From NCBI GenBank assembly GCA_002344975.1, contig DDUV01000027.1, forward strand, positions 68,473 to 109,603: a DNA stretch of 41,131 nt, in the 5' to 3' direction. Shown here piece after piece: positions 20,764 through 29,412 of the stretch. How positions within the stretch are numbered: position 1 is the first letter of the stretch; each line of letters begins with the position of its first letter. The notes below the pieces were generated by a model. The model did no database searches. It was not told the DNA's origin and saw only the letters and a program-made list of their open reading frames with translations. This DNA comes from Saprospiraceae bacterium UBA2329. GTDB taxonomy: Bacteria; Bacteroidota; Bacteroidia; Chitinophagales; Saprospiraceae. A program made the position numbers and the translations under genes.

Positions 20764-22032
20764 TTATTTGATGAGATACAAAAGTGTAAAGTAAAGAAGA
20801 AATTTTTCTATTTTTCCATCGCCATCAATATCCCGTTCAAACCTTTGTTGCCAACCAAAGGTTAATCTGTCATCCTTGAAATAATCGTAGGGTAAATAAA
20901 CGGGATCATGAAGGTGGGAAACATAATGGAGTGACTCCAAATCATTAGTGCTGGGATTATATTTGAATATTTCCTTAGGTACTACATCATTTGTAAGTAT
21001 CAATTCATAGAGACCGTCATTGTCAAAATCAGCCACATCCAGTGAGTTAGCATAAGGTGGAAATTCAAAGATGAATTCTGCTGAATCCTTAAATTGTGCC
21101 TTTCCTATATAAAATACAGCCATAAGGCATTCTCTCAAATCACTATGGTCTTTGGGAATCGAATCAAAAACGTACAATTTGTGATCTTTATCACAAAAGC
21201 AGTCTGTTAAGTAAATGAGATCGTCATCCCCATCGTTATCAATATCTCCGGAGTTAAACTCCATATTCCCGATGTTCTTAAGGAAAATATGCGGCTTCGT
21301 ACTCACAATTGAGCCATCTATATTTTCGAGCCAAAGATGATCACCATAACTAGGATTAGGTGCCAATAAGTCTATATCCTTATCACCATCGAAATCTGTA
21401 AATATCAACTGTTTGGTGGTTTCGCTATACACATATTGATACTTAGTAATCAATGGCTTTTCGATGTCAAAATCTGTAGTTTCGTGAATATAATATATAA
21501 GTTTTCCTACAAAATCCAATTTTCCGTCATTATTTAAGTCAATGAATTTGAAGAAACTAAAACTTTCACTGGCTCCCAACTCAAATTGAGTTTTAACACT
21601 TTGCTTCATGGTAGAGAATGAAAAAATCTGGTTTTTGGGAATGAAAGTAATAACAGCCTGATCCCTCGAAGAACTCATCTCACTTACAATAATGTCTTCA
21701 ATTCCGTCCTGATTCCAATCGCAGATATCAAAATAGAGTGGCTTGTTGAGTTTCTCCTCAACTATAATGGAAAACATAGGTAGCCCCAGCGGGGAAATGG
21801 TGTATCTATATACAACCAATCGTTGGGTAAGCTTGTGCAAAACGACCATTTCTTCCACTCCGTCCCCATCCACATCTGTGAAATCAAATTGACTGAAAAT
21901 ATCAATTTCATGAATAGAATCACTACAAGCCAGAAGTATTAGCGTATCTTTTTGTGATAGTACCTGCGTAGGATACAGTAAGTATGCTGTCATGAAAAAA
22001 CTGATAGATACAAGCAGATTGGATACTTTCAT
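20764..22032 (-). CDS. FG-GAP/VCBS repeat secreted protein
   Basis: This 422-residue protein has an N-terminal signal peptide (about 1-26, ending QVLSQ). At least seven calcium-binding loops of the DxDxDGxxE type follow, spread over the sequence: DVDGDGVEE, DWNQDGIED, DLNNDGKLD, DFDGDKDID, DIDNDGDDD, DFDNDGLYE and DIDGDGKIE. Such repeats build an integrin-like beta-propeller used for adhesion or binding on the cell surface. There is no type IX C-terminal sorting domain visible. The gene is clearly richer in A+T and in AAA/ATT codons than its neighbours, which suggests recent acquisition or weak expression. It lies 20 bases after the deformylase gene on the same strand. Confidence 0.85.
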   Translation of the reverse strand: MKVSNLLVSISFFMTAYLLYPTQVLSQKDTLILLACSDSIHEIDIFSQFDFTDVDGDGVEEMVVLHKLTQRLVVYRYTISPLGLPMFSIIVEEKLNKPLYFDICDWNQDGIEDIIVSEMSSSRDQAVITFIPKNQIFSFSTMKQSVKTQFELGASESFSFFKFIDLNNDGKLDFVGKLIYYIHETTDFDIEKPLITKYQYVYSETTKQLIFTDFDGDKDIDLLAPNPSYGDHLWLENIDGSIVSTKPHIFLKNIGNMEFNSGDIDNDGDDDLIYLTDCFCDKDHKLYVFDSIPKDHSDLRECLMAVFYIGKAQFKDSAEFIFEFPPYANSLDVADFDNDGLYELILTNDVVPKEIFKYNPSTNDLESLHYVSHLHDPVYLPYDYFKDDRLTFGWQQRFERDIDGDGKIEKFLLYFTLLYLIK

Positions 22033-22052
22033 TTTGATGTTATATTTAATGT

Positions 22053-22586
22053 TTACTTAGTTGAGACGATTGAAGTACTTCTAAATTCGATTTGCTTTAT
22101 ACTACGAACCACCAACTTCAGCGCCCGCTCATCCACAGCCCGTTGCGTAGCCAGAATGCCGTCCAAGTGGTCAATCTCGTGCTGCATCAGTTCCGAAAGG
22201 TCGTCTTCCAGAGACCAGAGCTGCGGCTGCCAGTCGGCGTCCATGAAACGCATTTTGCAACGCCGGTGCCGGCGCAGTTTTACCAACAGGTTCGGAAAGC
22301 TCATACAGTCGTCCCACAACTCCATCATTTCCTCGCTGAGGTCGAAGAGTTCCGGATTGAAAAATACCACCGGGCGCTCCACATTCATCACCACGAGGCG
22401 CTTCATCAGGCCGATTTGAGGCGCGGCAATGGCCCTCCCGGCGCCGTATTTGGCCCTGAATTCCAGCACAATAGCGGCCATGTCGGCAATAGCGGGTTGC
22501 AGATCGGGCAGTTCGTGTCGCTGTACCGGTTCGCACACCTCGTACAATCGCGGATCGCCCAGCAGGAGTACATCGCTCAGATTCAT
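22053..22586 (-). CDS. def: Peptide deformylase, divergent
   Basis: This 177-residue metalloenzyme removes the formyl group from new N-termini. Motif I is GRAIAAPQIG (Gln57), motif II is WDDCMSFP (Cys94) and motif III is QHEIDHLDG (His136, Glu137, His140). The metal ligands Cys and two His, and the catalytic Glu, are all present. However, motif II reads DDCMS in place of the usual EGCLS and motif I lacks the usual GxGLAA. It may be a second, specialised deformylase and not the housekeeping copy. A perfect -33/-7 promoter (TTTG-N19-TACTTTTG) at 22591-22621 makes it near-leaderless. It is divergent from the thioredoxin-like lipoprotein gene. Confidence 0.9.
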   Translation of the reverse strand: MNLSDVLLLGDPRLYEVCEPVQRHELPDLQPAIADMAAIVLEFRAKYGAGRAIAAPQIGLMKRLVVMNVERPVVFFNPELFDLSEEMMELWDDCMSFPNLLVKLRRHRRCKMRFMDADWQPQLWSLEDDLSELMQHEIDHLDGILATQRAVDERALKLVVRSIKQIEFRSTSIVSTK

Positions 22587-22590
22587 GCGG

Positions 22591-22621
22591 CAAAAGTAGG
22601 CAGCCGGTCAGTGAAAACAAA
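22591..22621 (-). promoter_or_regulatory. Bacteroidota promoter, TTTG-N19-TACTTTTG
   Basis: On the minus strand TTTG at 22621-22618 and TACTTTTG at 22598-22591 are separated by exactly 19 bases. The -7 box ends four bases before the deformylase ATG. It lies back to back with the plus-strand box at 22626. Confidence 0.7.
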
Positions 22622-22625
22622 ATGC

Positions 22626-22633
22626 TAACTTTG
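22626..22633 (+). promoter_or_regulatory. Bacteroidota -7 box TAACTTTG
   Basis: The box TAACTTTG lies 20 bases upstream of the ATG at 22654. It is divergent from the deformylase promoter, with only four bases between the two elements. Confidence 0.6.
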
Positions 22634-22653
22634 CCCCCTCAAAATCAGATACC

Positions 22654-23196
22654 ATGAAGTTTTTATCCATCGTTTCGGCGGCCCTTTTGGCGGTCTCCCT
22701 GTTTTCTTGCAAAACCGCTCAGCAGCCTGCCGCCCCTGCCGCTCCGATCACATCCGTTTCCGTTGACGGCGATCCCATGCTCTTGGGCCGCATCAGCCGC
22801 AAGGCATTATCGGAGGGTTCTTATGCCGCCTGGTTCAATGCCGAGTACAATGGCTACACGGTCAATGCGGGGGCATTAGCGGGCAGGGAAGCCGATTTGA
22901 AAAAAGTGGACATCGAGATTTTTATGGGCACCTGGTGTTCCGACAGCCAACGCGAAGTGCCGCGGTTTTATAAAATCTTGGACCAACTCGGCATCAGCGA
23001 AAAACGCGTGGTCATCATCGCTGTAGACGACCATCCCGACCGCCGCAAAACCAGCCCCGGCGGCGAGGAAAAAGGCAAAAACATCGAGTATGTGCCCACC
23101 TTTATTGTCAAAAAAGACGGCGTAGAATTGGGCCGCATCATCGAAAGCCCGCAACGCTCGCTCGAGGCAGATATGGCGGGGTTTCTTTCCAAATAG
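22654..23196 (+). CDS. Thioredoxin-fold lipoprotein with single active-site Cys
   Basis: This 180-residue protein has a lipoprotein signal (SLFSC, Cys19), a short linker and a thioredoxin fold (about 60-180). The active-site loop is GTWCSDSQREVPRF: Cys95 is kept but the second Cys of CxxC is Ser. The cis-proline block is present (YVPTFIVKKDG). A dithiol oxidoreductase reaction is therefore unlikely. A monothiol, peroxidase-like or chaperone role is possible. It is anchored facing the periplasm, and a -7 box lies just upstream. The next gene encodes another lipoprotein in the same direction with its own -7 box. Confidence 0.85.
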   Translation: MKFLSIVSAALLAVSLFSCKTAQQPAAPAAPITSVSVDGDPMLLGRISRKALSEGSYAAWFNAEYNGYTVNAGALAGREADLKKVDIEIFMGTWCSDSQREVPRFYKILDQLGISEKRVVIIAVDDHPDRRKTSPGGEEKGKNIEYVPTFIVKKDGVELGRIIESPQRSLEADMAGFLSK

Positions 23197-23220
23197 TTTT
23201 AAAAAAATCATTCCGGCGTG

Positions 23221-23228
23221 TAATTTTG
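23221..23228 (+). promoter_or_regulatory. Bacteroidota -7 box TAATTTTG
   Basis: TAATTTTG lies 20 bases before the ATG at 23249. Its layout matches that of the preceding gene almost exactly. Confidence 0.6.
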
Positions 23229-23248
23229 CGCCCCAAAATCCGGCATTT

Positions 23249-23863
23249 ATGAAAAATCTTGTTTTGCTGATGTTTTCTGCTGTCCTGCTCGTAGCGGGCT
23301 GTGTGAATGATAAGACCTCCAAATCGGACAGCGAGGCTGCTGATACGGCGGCTGTTACCAACGACCCCAATGTAAAGTTTGTGCCGCCCGCGCCTTTGGT
23401 GGACATTGACACCAGCGCTGCCCGCATCGGCAACGGCGCTTACGATTTCAACGCCTTGGTGCCGCTCTTCCCCGACATCATTGCCGGCACCGGCCGCCAA
23501 ACCGCCAATGGGGAAAATTACAAAATGGCCGGCGGCATGATCAGCAGTGCCAGCGCTTCTTACAATGTGCAGGATCGCAGGTTTTCCGTCGCCATTCAGG
23601 ATGTGGGCGACAATGCCGATGTGATTCCGCAATTGGCCAAGTGGTCCACTATGGCTATGAACGGCGACGATGAAAATGAGGTGATGCGCTCCACCTTATA
23701 CCTCAATCAGCCTGCATTTATTCACTATAACAAGGCCAGCAGATCGGGCAGCTACAGCGTCATTTATTCCAATCGTTTTGTGGTGGACATTACCGGCAGA
23801 AACGTAGAACTGGCCGAGTTGGAAAAGGCGATGGAGGATTTGCGTATAGACCGATTGAAGTAA
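23249..23863 (+). CDS. Uncharacterised lipoprotein
   Basis: This 204-residue protein has a clear lipobox (LLVAGC, Cys18) and a disordered acidic linker (about 19-50). A soluble domain follows with the words GRQTANGENYKMAGGMISSASASY and IQDVGDNADVIPQLAKW. No family was recognised. The C-terminal end (RFVVDITGRNVELAELEKAMEDL) is helical. The lipid anchor places it in the periplasm or outer membrane. It sits between the thioredoxin-fold lipoprotein and a TonB-dependent receptor but has its own promoter box, so linkage is not proven. Confidence 0.78.
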   Translation: MKNLVLLMFSAVLLVAGCVNDKTSKSDSEAADTAAVTNDPNVKFVPPAPLVDIDTSAARIGNGAYDFNALVPLFPDIIAGTGRQTANGENYKMAGGMISSASASYNVQDRRFSVAIQDVGDNADVIPQLAKWSTMAMNGDDENEVMRSTLYLNQPAFIHYNKASRSGSYSVIYSNRFVVDITGRNVELAELEKAMEDLRIDRLK

Positions 23864-23940
23864 TTTTTCGCGGGCTGTGTTATTGCGTTTGAAAATTGAC
23901 GTTCTTTGTGTCTTTTTCAAACTTAAATTGCACACTCACC

Positions 23941-26691
23941 ATGAAAAAGACAATTACCATTTTGCTCTTTTGGGCAATGGCCTTGCCAATGATCGCTCAG
24001 GGCACATTGCAGGGCAAAGTCACCGACGAAAAAGGCGAACCGCTCATCGGAGTAGCCGTGTACGAACGCGGCACCGACTTCGGCACTTCCACCGATCTCG
24101 ACGGCAAGTACAGCCTCACACACAGCGGCCCCAATGCGGTCATTACCTTTAGTATGCTGGGCTTTGTTACACAGGAAATCAAGGCCGGCAATCAAAAAAC
24201 ATTGGATGTAAAGCTCCTCCCCGACGTCAGCCTGCTCGATCAGGTGGTCGTGTTGGGTTCCCGGCGCAGCAACCGGGCGCAAACCGAAACCATGGCCCCC
24301 GTGGACGTCATCAACATACGGCAGGCTAGCATGAGCACCGCCCGTTTTGATGTCACCTCCATGATGAATTACAGCGCGCCCTCTTTTAATTACAACAAAC
24401 AATCCGGCTCCGACGGCGGCGATCATGTGGACTTGGCTACTTTGCGCGGTCTCGGCCCCGACCAAACACTCGTGTTGGTCAACGGCAAACGCAGGCATCA
24501 GACGGCCTTCGTGGCCGTATTCGGCACCCGTGGCAGGGGCAATTCCGGCACCGACCTCAACGCCATTCCCGCCGCTTCGGTAGAGCGCATCGAGGTATTG
24601 CGCGACGGCGCTTCCGCTCAATACGGCTCGGATGCCATTGCCGGCGTGGTCAACATCATTCTGCGCCGCGACACCGGTTTCCTCAATGCCGATCTTGGCT
24701 TTTCCGTTTATCACGACCCGAAATACAATCCGGCCTACAAACACGATCTGGGCCTGTATGTGCACGGCAACAAATTGGACGGCGCGGCTTACACCGCCAA
24801 CGTCAACTACGGCCTGCCTTTGGGTAAAAAAGGCGGTTTTGTCAATGTAGGCTTGCAATACGCCGATCTGGCCAAGACTTTCCGACAGGAATTAGACGGC
24901 GTGTTGCCCGAAAGCATCTACCGCAGGGCGCACGGCGACGGCTCCATGCGCGGGCTGGGCGGCATGTTCAATCTGGAAGCGCCTGTTAAAGAAAACGACC
25001 GAATGACCTTTTACGCCTTCGGTGGTTACAACTCAAAAAACTCTGACGCTTACGCCTTTACGCGCAATTTCTCGGCTCGGCCGGAGCGCTTTCCTACCAA
25101 ATCCGACGGTGAAATCATACCGGCGCCGGGCATCATTTTTACCGATTCGGGCGGCGAACAGTACTACAATCCACGTATTCGCACCGAAATTTCCGACTTC
25201 TCCGTGGCCGCCGGTCTCAAAGGCATCAGCGCCTCGGGCTGGAACTGGGATTTCAGCAATACGCTGGGGCGCAACAACTTCCACTTCTTCGGCGAAGGCA
25301 CTTTCAATGCAGGCTTGGGGCCTGATAAGACTTCCTTTGACGACGGCGGGTTCAGTTTCCTGCAAAACAGCGTGAACCTCAACTTCAGCAAAGAAGTGGC
25401 CTCCATTTTGCAGGGCGCCAACTTTGCTTTCGGTGCAGAGGCCAGGCTGGAAAACTACCAACTCTTTGCCGGCGAAGAAGCCTCGTATCGCAATTACGAC
25501 CCCGACAAAGCCTCCGGCGCGCAGGGCTTCCCCGGCTATCAACCCTCCGACGAGGCCAATGCCAACCGCTCCTGTATCGGGGTGTATGGCGATGTGGAAT
25601 TGGACCTGACCGATGCCTGGTTGCTGGGGGGCGCTGTTCGTATCGAAAACTACAGCGATTTTGGCTTGACTGCCAATTACAAGTTGTCGAGCCGGATGAG
25701 ACTGTCGCCCAAATTCAACCTGAGAGGCTCGGTCAGCACCGGTTTCCGCGCGCCGTCTTTGCAGCAGATCAACTTCAGCTCTACCTTCACCACCGTGCAG
25801 GGCGGCCAGATTGCCGAGGTGAAAATTGCGCCCAATGCCAACGCCATCACCAAAGCTGCCGGTATTCCCGAACTGAAGCAGGAGCGCTCGTTCAACGCCA
25901 ATCTGGGTTTCACGTTCAAGCCTGTGCGCGAGTTTTCCATCACCTTGGATGCCTATCAGGTGAAAGTGAAAGACCGCGTGGTGCTTTCCGGCCAGTTTGA
26001 TGCAGAAGACGGCACCTTGAACCCAGTATTTACGGCAGCTTTGCAGAATCTGCGCGTCAGTCTGGCGCAGTTTTTTGCCAATGCGGTGAACACCACCAAT
26101 CGCGGTATTGACATCGTGTTGGATTACAACAAGCGCCGCTCCAACGGCCATTTCAGAGTGCTGGCTGCCGCCAATTTCCAGCAAATGACGATTGACCAAA
26201 TCAACGTGCCCACTTTGCTCAACGACACGCCGGAGCACCGCGCTACCTTCCTCAGCGACCGCGAACAAGCCTTTATTCTGGCTTCCGCTCCGCCTGTTAA
26301 AATCAACGGTACGGTGGAGTACGGCATTGAGAAATTTACGCTGGGTGCGCGCCTCAACTACTTCGGCAAGATTGAATTGCTGGGCTATGGCGAAGACGGT
26401 CTGGGCATCAATCCGATGGTGCCCACGGATGCCGACGAGAATATTTATGTGGAAGACCGCTACATCTATGGCGGCAAGTTGGTACCCGATCTTTACATCG
26501 GCTGGCAGGCGTCCAAGAGCATTTCCCTGAATTTCGGCGTGGACAATATCCTCAACGTTCACCCCGATCTGGGCTTTGTACCGGTAGCTTCCGGCTGGGC
26601 TTTCAACAACGAAACGGGCGGCCCTTGGGATGCGGTGCAAATGGGCGGCAACGGGCGCCGGTTCTTTGTGCGGCTGGGCTTGAATTTTTAG
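23941..26691 (+). CDS. TonB-dependent receptor with N-terminal CarboxypepD-regulatory domain
   Basis: This is a 916-residue outer-membrane receptor. It has a signal peptide (1-20, ending PMIAQ), a carboxypeptidase-regulatory-like beta-sandwich (about 21-105), a plug domain (about 115-240; RGLGPDQTLVLVNGKRRHQ, DGASAQYGSDAIAGVVNIIL) and a 22-strand barrel ending in LGLNF with a terminal Phe. It imports a substrate using TonB energy. No SusD partner lies beside it, so it resembles stand-alone receptors for metal chelates, vitamins or peptides and is unlike SusC. I chose the ATG at 23941, which starts the signal peptide; the frame is open to 23896. The substrate is unknown. Confidence 0.92.
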   Translation: MKKTITILLFWAMALPMIAQGTLQGKVTDEKGEPLIGVAVYERGTDFGTSTDLDGKYSLTHSGPNAVITFSMLGFVTQEIKAGNQKTLDVKLLPDVSLLDQVVVLGSRRSNRAQTETMAPVDVINIRQASMSTARFDVTSMMNYSAPSFNYNKQSGSDGGDHVDLATLRGLGPDQTLVLVNGKRRHQTAFVAVFGTRGRGNSGTDLNAIPAASVERIEVLRDGASAQYGSDAIAGVVNIILRRDTGFLNADLGFSVYHDPKYNPAYKHDLGLYVHGNKLDGAAYTANVNYGLPLGKKGGFVNVGLQYADLAKTFRQELDGVLPESIYRRAHGDGSMRGLGGMFNLEAPVKENDRMTFYAFGGYNSKNSDAYAFTRNFSARPERFPTKSDGEIIPAPGIIFTDSGGEQYYNPRIRTEISDFSVAAGLKGISASGWNWDFSNTLGRNNFHFFGEGTFNAGLGPDKTSFDDGGFSFLQNSVNLNFSKEVASILQGANFAFGAEARLENYQLFAGEEASYRNYDPDKASGAQGFPGYQPSDEANANRSCIGVYGDVELDLTDAWLLGGAVRIENYSDFGLTANYKLSSRMRLSPKFNLRGSVSTGFRAPSLQQINFSSTFTTVQGGQIAEVKIAPNANAITKAAGIPELKQERSFNANLGFTFKPVREFSITLDAYQVKVKDRVVLSGQFDAEDGTLNPVFTAALQNLRVSLAQFFANAVNTTNRGIDIVLDYNKRRSNGHFRVLAAANFQQMTIDQINVPTLLNDTPEHRATFLSDREQAFILASAPPVKINGTVEYGIEKFTLGARLNYFGKIELLGYGEDGLGINPMVPTDADENIYVEDRYIYGGKLVPDLYIGWQASKSISLNFGVDNILNVHPDLGFVPVASGWAFNNETGGPWDAVQMGGNGRRFFVRLGLNF

Positions 26692-26697
26692 AATTGA

Positions 26698-26735
26698 ATT
26701 TCCCGCCACTTTGATTCCTGCGGGATTTGTTTTTA
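26698..26735 (+). terminator. Probable intrinsic terminator after the TonB receptor gene
   Basis: TCCCGC (26701-26706) pairs with GCGGGA (26720-26725) across a 13-base loop and is followed by a T-rich run (TTTGTTTTTA). It lies 9 bases after the stop codon. Confidence 0.6.
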
Positions 26736-26791
26736 AACACAATAGGCACATAGATCACATAGCGCAGTTGCTATGGTTCTGTGTGCCTATA

Positions 26792-28588
26792 TCAATCAAA
26801 CCGCTCCACCCTCAACTGATCTATCGCCAGAGGCTTGTCGCTGTCGGCATTCCAGAAAAACACTTCTGCCCGGTTGAAGGGCCGGTCCGGCAGCCGCAGA
26901 TCCAAATAAATCTCCTTCGTTTCGTTGTCGTTCAGCAGCCTGAACACCCGAATGGCGCGCTCATGCACCGCCTCGTCGTTGTTTTTGACGCGCACAATAA
27001 GCTGGGCCATCTTCCAGGTGTCCCACTCTTTGTTGAGCGAGCGCACCGTGACGACAGCCCGCAGTTTGCGCGAACCATTGGCCGGCAATTCAAACCCAAA
27101 CGGCTCGGTGAACTGCCGTCCCCCGCCGATACAGGCCGAGCGGCTCCCCTCGATGGGCGGAATGGGGCAATCGGCCCAGAGTTCGGCGGTTTCAAAATTG
27201 TTTTCGTAAATCACCTGCACATTGCGGCGGCGATTGCCGTAGTCGCGGTCGGTATCGAGCAGTTTGCGCGTTTCCACCGGCAGATCGTAGCGCAGCACAA
27301 TGCGTTTCCAGTAGGCTTTGGTCATAAAACCCGGCTCCAGCATACCGCCCTTGTGCGCTTGATGCGTGAGCCAGAGATTGTAATAACTGAACAGCACGAA
27401 AATGGCAAAAACAACGTAGCGCAAGGTCTTGCGGTCTTTGAGCCACTCCACAAAGGCCGCCAGCGGAAAGGCCAGCACCGCATAGCTTTGCACCATGGCG
27501 CGTTGGCCCAGACTGCCGCCGTACCACCAGATGTCCCAGGCGAAAGTGACGTACAAAAACAGCAGGAAAAACACGAGAATGGCCGGAAACAAAGCGGCGT
27601 GCTTTTTGTACAACCACACAAATCCCAGCACGGCAAATGCCATCATGGGCGTATAAACCAACCAGCCCGCCCGGAAACTGAACACGCCCCGGTCTATATG
27701 CGGTTTCAGCCAGCTAAAGCCTTGATCTTCATAGCTATACACGATCCAGTCGCCGCTTGCCATTTTCCAATACAACAGTTGAAAGCTGCCCATCAGTCCG
27801 CAAACTACAACCGCGCCGGCCATTTGCAGCCCATGTTTTTTCCACAGGCCGAGGCGCTTCTGCAAATCCTCGGCATTGGCCACGCCCCAGAGCAGCGGGA
27901 TGAGCGCCGTCAGGATTTCGGTAGGTCGCGTGAGGGCCGCCAAGCCAACGACAAAACCGATGCCTAAGGCTTTGAGCAGGGTAGGGCGTTCGTACCACGA
28001 GGCCGTCACCGCCACCAATGCCGCGTAGAGGGTGAAGAGGTAGTTGTGGGTCATGGCGCCGTTGATGGCGGAGTAGTCTAAGTAATTGGTTCCGAACACA
28101 ATGAGCAGCAGCGTGATGGCCGTAGCCTCGTCGCTGAAATGGCGCAACAGGTTGCGGCGCAGCAGCCACAAACCCAGAAATGCCACCAACAAACTCCCCC
28201 AACTGATGGCCGCCTGATACGGCAGCGAGAAGCCGTCGGCGGGGTAGCCCAACGCCGGCGCCAGTGCATGCGCGATGAGAAAAAAGGGCAGGTATTGCAC
28301 CGCCAGACCGCAGGAGTATTTCATCACATAATTGCCCGATGGGTGCTGAAATGCCTGATAGGGCGCATCGGCGGGGCGGTATTTCTGGTGGATGGAATCG
28401 CGGAAAGCCACCTGATGGATGTCTTTGTAAATGAACACGGCCGGCAGGTAAAAATAATACCCCGACACGTCCCAACTGATGGTGGCCTCGGTTTGGCCCT
28501 TGTTCCATTTGGGGTAATAAATGCCGCCGACCGCAAGCAAAAAAGCCATGCAGATGAGCAACGAATAGAGGGAGATGCGCTTGTTCAT
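26792..28588 (-). CDS. GT-C-like polytopic membrane protein (PMT/glycosyltransferase 39 type)
   Basis: This 598-residue protein has a first helix at about 7-25 and then about ten membrane helices up to residue 410. A soluble C-terminal beta-rich domain follows (about 430-598). The layout, with an acidic residue after helix 1 (ISWDVSGYYFYLPAVFIY) and a large loop, resembles GT-C enzymes that use polyprenyl-phosphate sugars. The family match is by architecture only. The C-terminal domain looks like a carbohydrate-binding or jelly-roll module. The gene stands alone, ends facing the TonB receptor gene, and lies 5 bases after the HepT gene on the same strand. A transfer of sugar to lipid or protein is inferred, not shown. 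Confidence 0.7.
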   Translation of the reverse strand: MNKRISLYSLLICMAFLLAVGGIYYPKWNKGQTEATISWDVSGYYFYLPAVFIYKDIHQVAFRDSIHQKYRPADAPYQAFQHPSGNYVMKYSCGLAVQYLPFFLIAHALAPALGYPADGFSLPYQAAISWGSLLVAFLGLWLLRRNLLRHFSDEATAITLLLIVFGTNYLDYSAINGAMTHNYLFTLYAALVAVTASWYERPTLLKALGIGFVVGLAALTRPTEILTALIPLLWGVANAEDLQKRLGLWKKHGLQMAGAVVVCGLMGSFQLLYWKMASGDWIVYSYEDQGFSWLKPHIDRGVFSFRAGWLVYTPMMAFAVLGFVWLYKKHAALFPAILVFFLLFLYVTFAWDIWWYGGSLGQRAMVQSYAVLAFPLAAFVEWLKDRKTLRYVVFAIFVLFSYYNLWLTHQAHKGGMLEPGFMTKAYWKRIVLRYDLPVETRKLLDTDRDYGNRRRNVQVIYENNFETAELWADCPIPPIEGSRSACIGGGRQFTEPFGFELPANGSRKLRAVVTVRSLNKEWDTWKMAQLIVRVKNNDEAVHERAIRVFRLLNDNETKEIYLDLRLPDRPFNRAEVFFWNADSDKPLAIDQLRVERFD

Positions 28589-28593
28589 AATTT

Positions 28594-29004
28594 TCAGGCA
28601 AAAGTGAGGGCGATGGAGACGAAACGTCGGAAATCAGCGGTGTGCTTTTCGATGATGGCGCGCACAACGCTCAGATTCAGCCGGGCATACTCGTGTACCG
28701 CAATGTTCCGAAACCCTACCATGTGTTCCATTGCACGGGCAAGCGGTGCGTCTATCAGGCCGGCTTTTTCCAACAAAATAAAGGCTTCGCGGGTGTTCTG
28801 CGGCACACCCAGCGCTTTCAGTTTTACAAGGTGGTTGGCCAAATCTATACTTTGTTCGCAGGCGCGTTGCAAATTCAGCAATACAGCATCCTGCCGGATG
28901 TATTCTGTTTCAAAAGCCGCCTCATGCCCGACATAGTCCTCGGCAATGCGTTTCAGGCAGCGCTCTATGCTCGCCGCTTTGTTGATGATTACGCTGTCAG
29001 CCAT
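28594..29004 (-). CDS. hepT: HEPN domain toxin, HepT-like (DUF86)
   Basis: This 136-residue all-helical protein of the HEPN/DUF86 family carries the RNase motif Rx4HxY as RNIAVHEY (Arg99, His104, Tyr106). HepT toxins cut RNA in the cell and are silenced by AMPylation by the partner nucleotidyltransferase. Its start overlaps the end of the MntA gene by 8 bases, so the pair is translationally coupled. Both motifs are intact, so the system is probably active. Its role may be phage defence or stress control. The symbol is by family. Confidence 0.9.
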   Translation of the reverse strand: MADSVIINKAASIERCLKRIAEDYVGHEAAFETEYIRQDAVLLNLQRACEQSIDLANHLVKLKALGVPQNTREAFILLEKAGLIDAPLARAMEHMVGFRNIAVHEYARLNLSVVRAIIEKHTADFRRFVSIALTFA

Positions 29005-29407
29005 ACACGCTCCCCCGTTTTTTTATTTCGTGAATGATTTCCCGGCGCGCCTCCTCCAAGTACTGGTACATCGAAAAACTCGTCATTTCAAAAGTATCGC
29101 ACAGGTAGTCGTCGCTGCTGAAAATGCGCCTTCCGGTAGAAACGATGATGAATCGAAAATCGGTGGGCACCTGGTGCAAGTCCACCAAATCCACCTCATT
29201 GCCCAGTAATTCCGCCAGGGCGCAGATCCATTCAAACCGCTGCATATCAGATACTTTTGACGGCCAATCGGTCAAAAAAGCCAGGTCGTAGTCGCTGTCC
29301 GCACGGTAGGCGCCGTCGGCTCTGCTTCCAAACAGCCACAGCCCGCGCAATTCCGGTAGCCGGTCCCGCAGGAAATTCACGATTTGCAGCTCGGTCGCTT
29401 GATTCAT
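28997..29407 (-). CDS. mntA: MNT nucleotidyltransferase antitoxin, MntA-like
   Basis: This 136-residue protein is a minimal nucleotidyltransferase. The signature GSx10DxD is exact: GS at 27-28 and Asp39/Asp41 in GSRADGAYRADSDYD. A third acidic site lies in NEVDLVDL. MntA adds AMP units to a tyrosine of the HepT toxin and so blocks it. Unusually for minimal MNTs, the C-terminal third is an extended helix (TSFSMYQYLEEARREIIHEIKKRG). The gene is first in the pair and has its own -7 box (29413-29420) almost at the start codon. Confidence 0.9.
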   Translation of the reverse strand: MNQATELQIVNFLRDRLPELRGLWLFGSRADGAYRADSDYDLAFLTDWPSKVSDMQRFEWICALAELLGNEVDLVDLHQVPTDFRFIIVSTGRRIFSSDDYLCDTFEMTSFSMYQYLEEARREIIHEIKKRGSVYG

Positions 29408-29412
29408 ACCGG

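Noticed and set aside
25033..26751. 572-codon minus-strand frame opposite the TonB receptor gene
   Set aside because: The plus strand codes for an unmistakable receptor ending in a barrel-type C-terminus; the antisense frame shows no motif.
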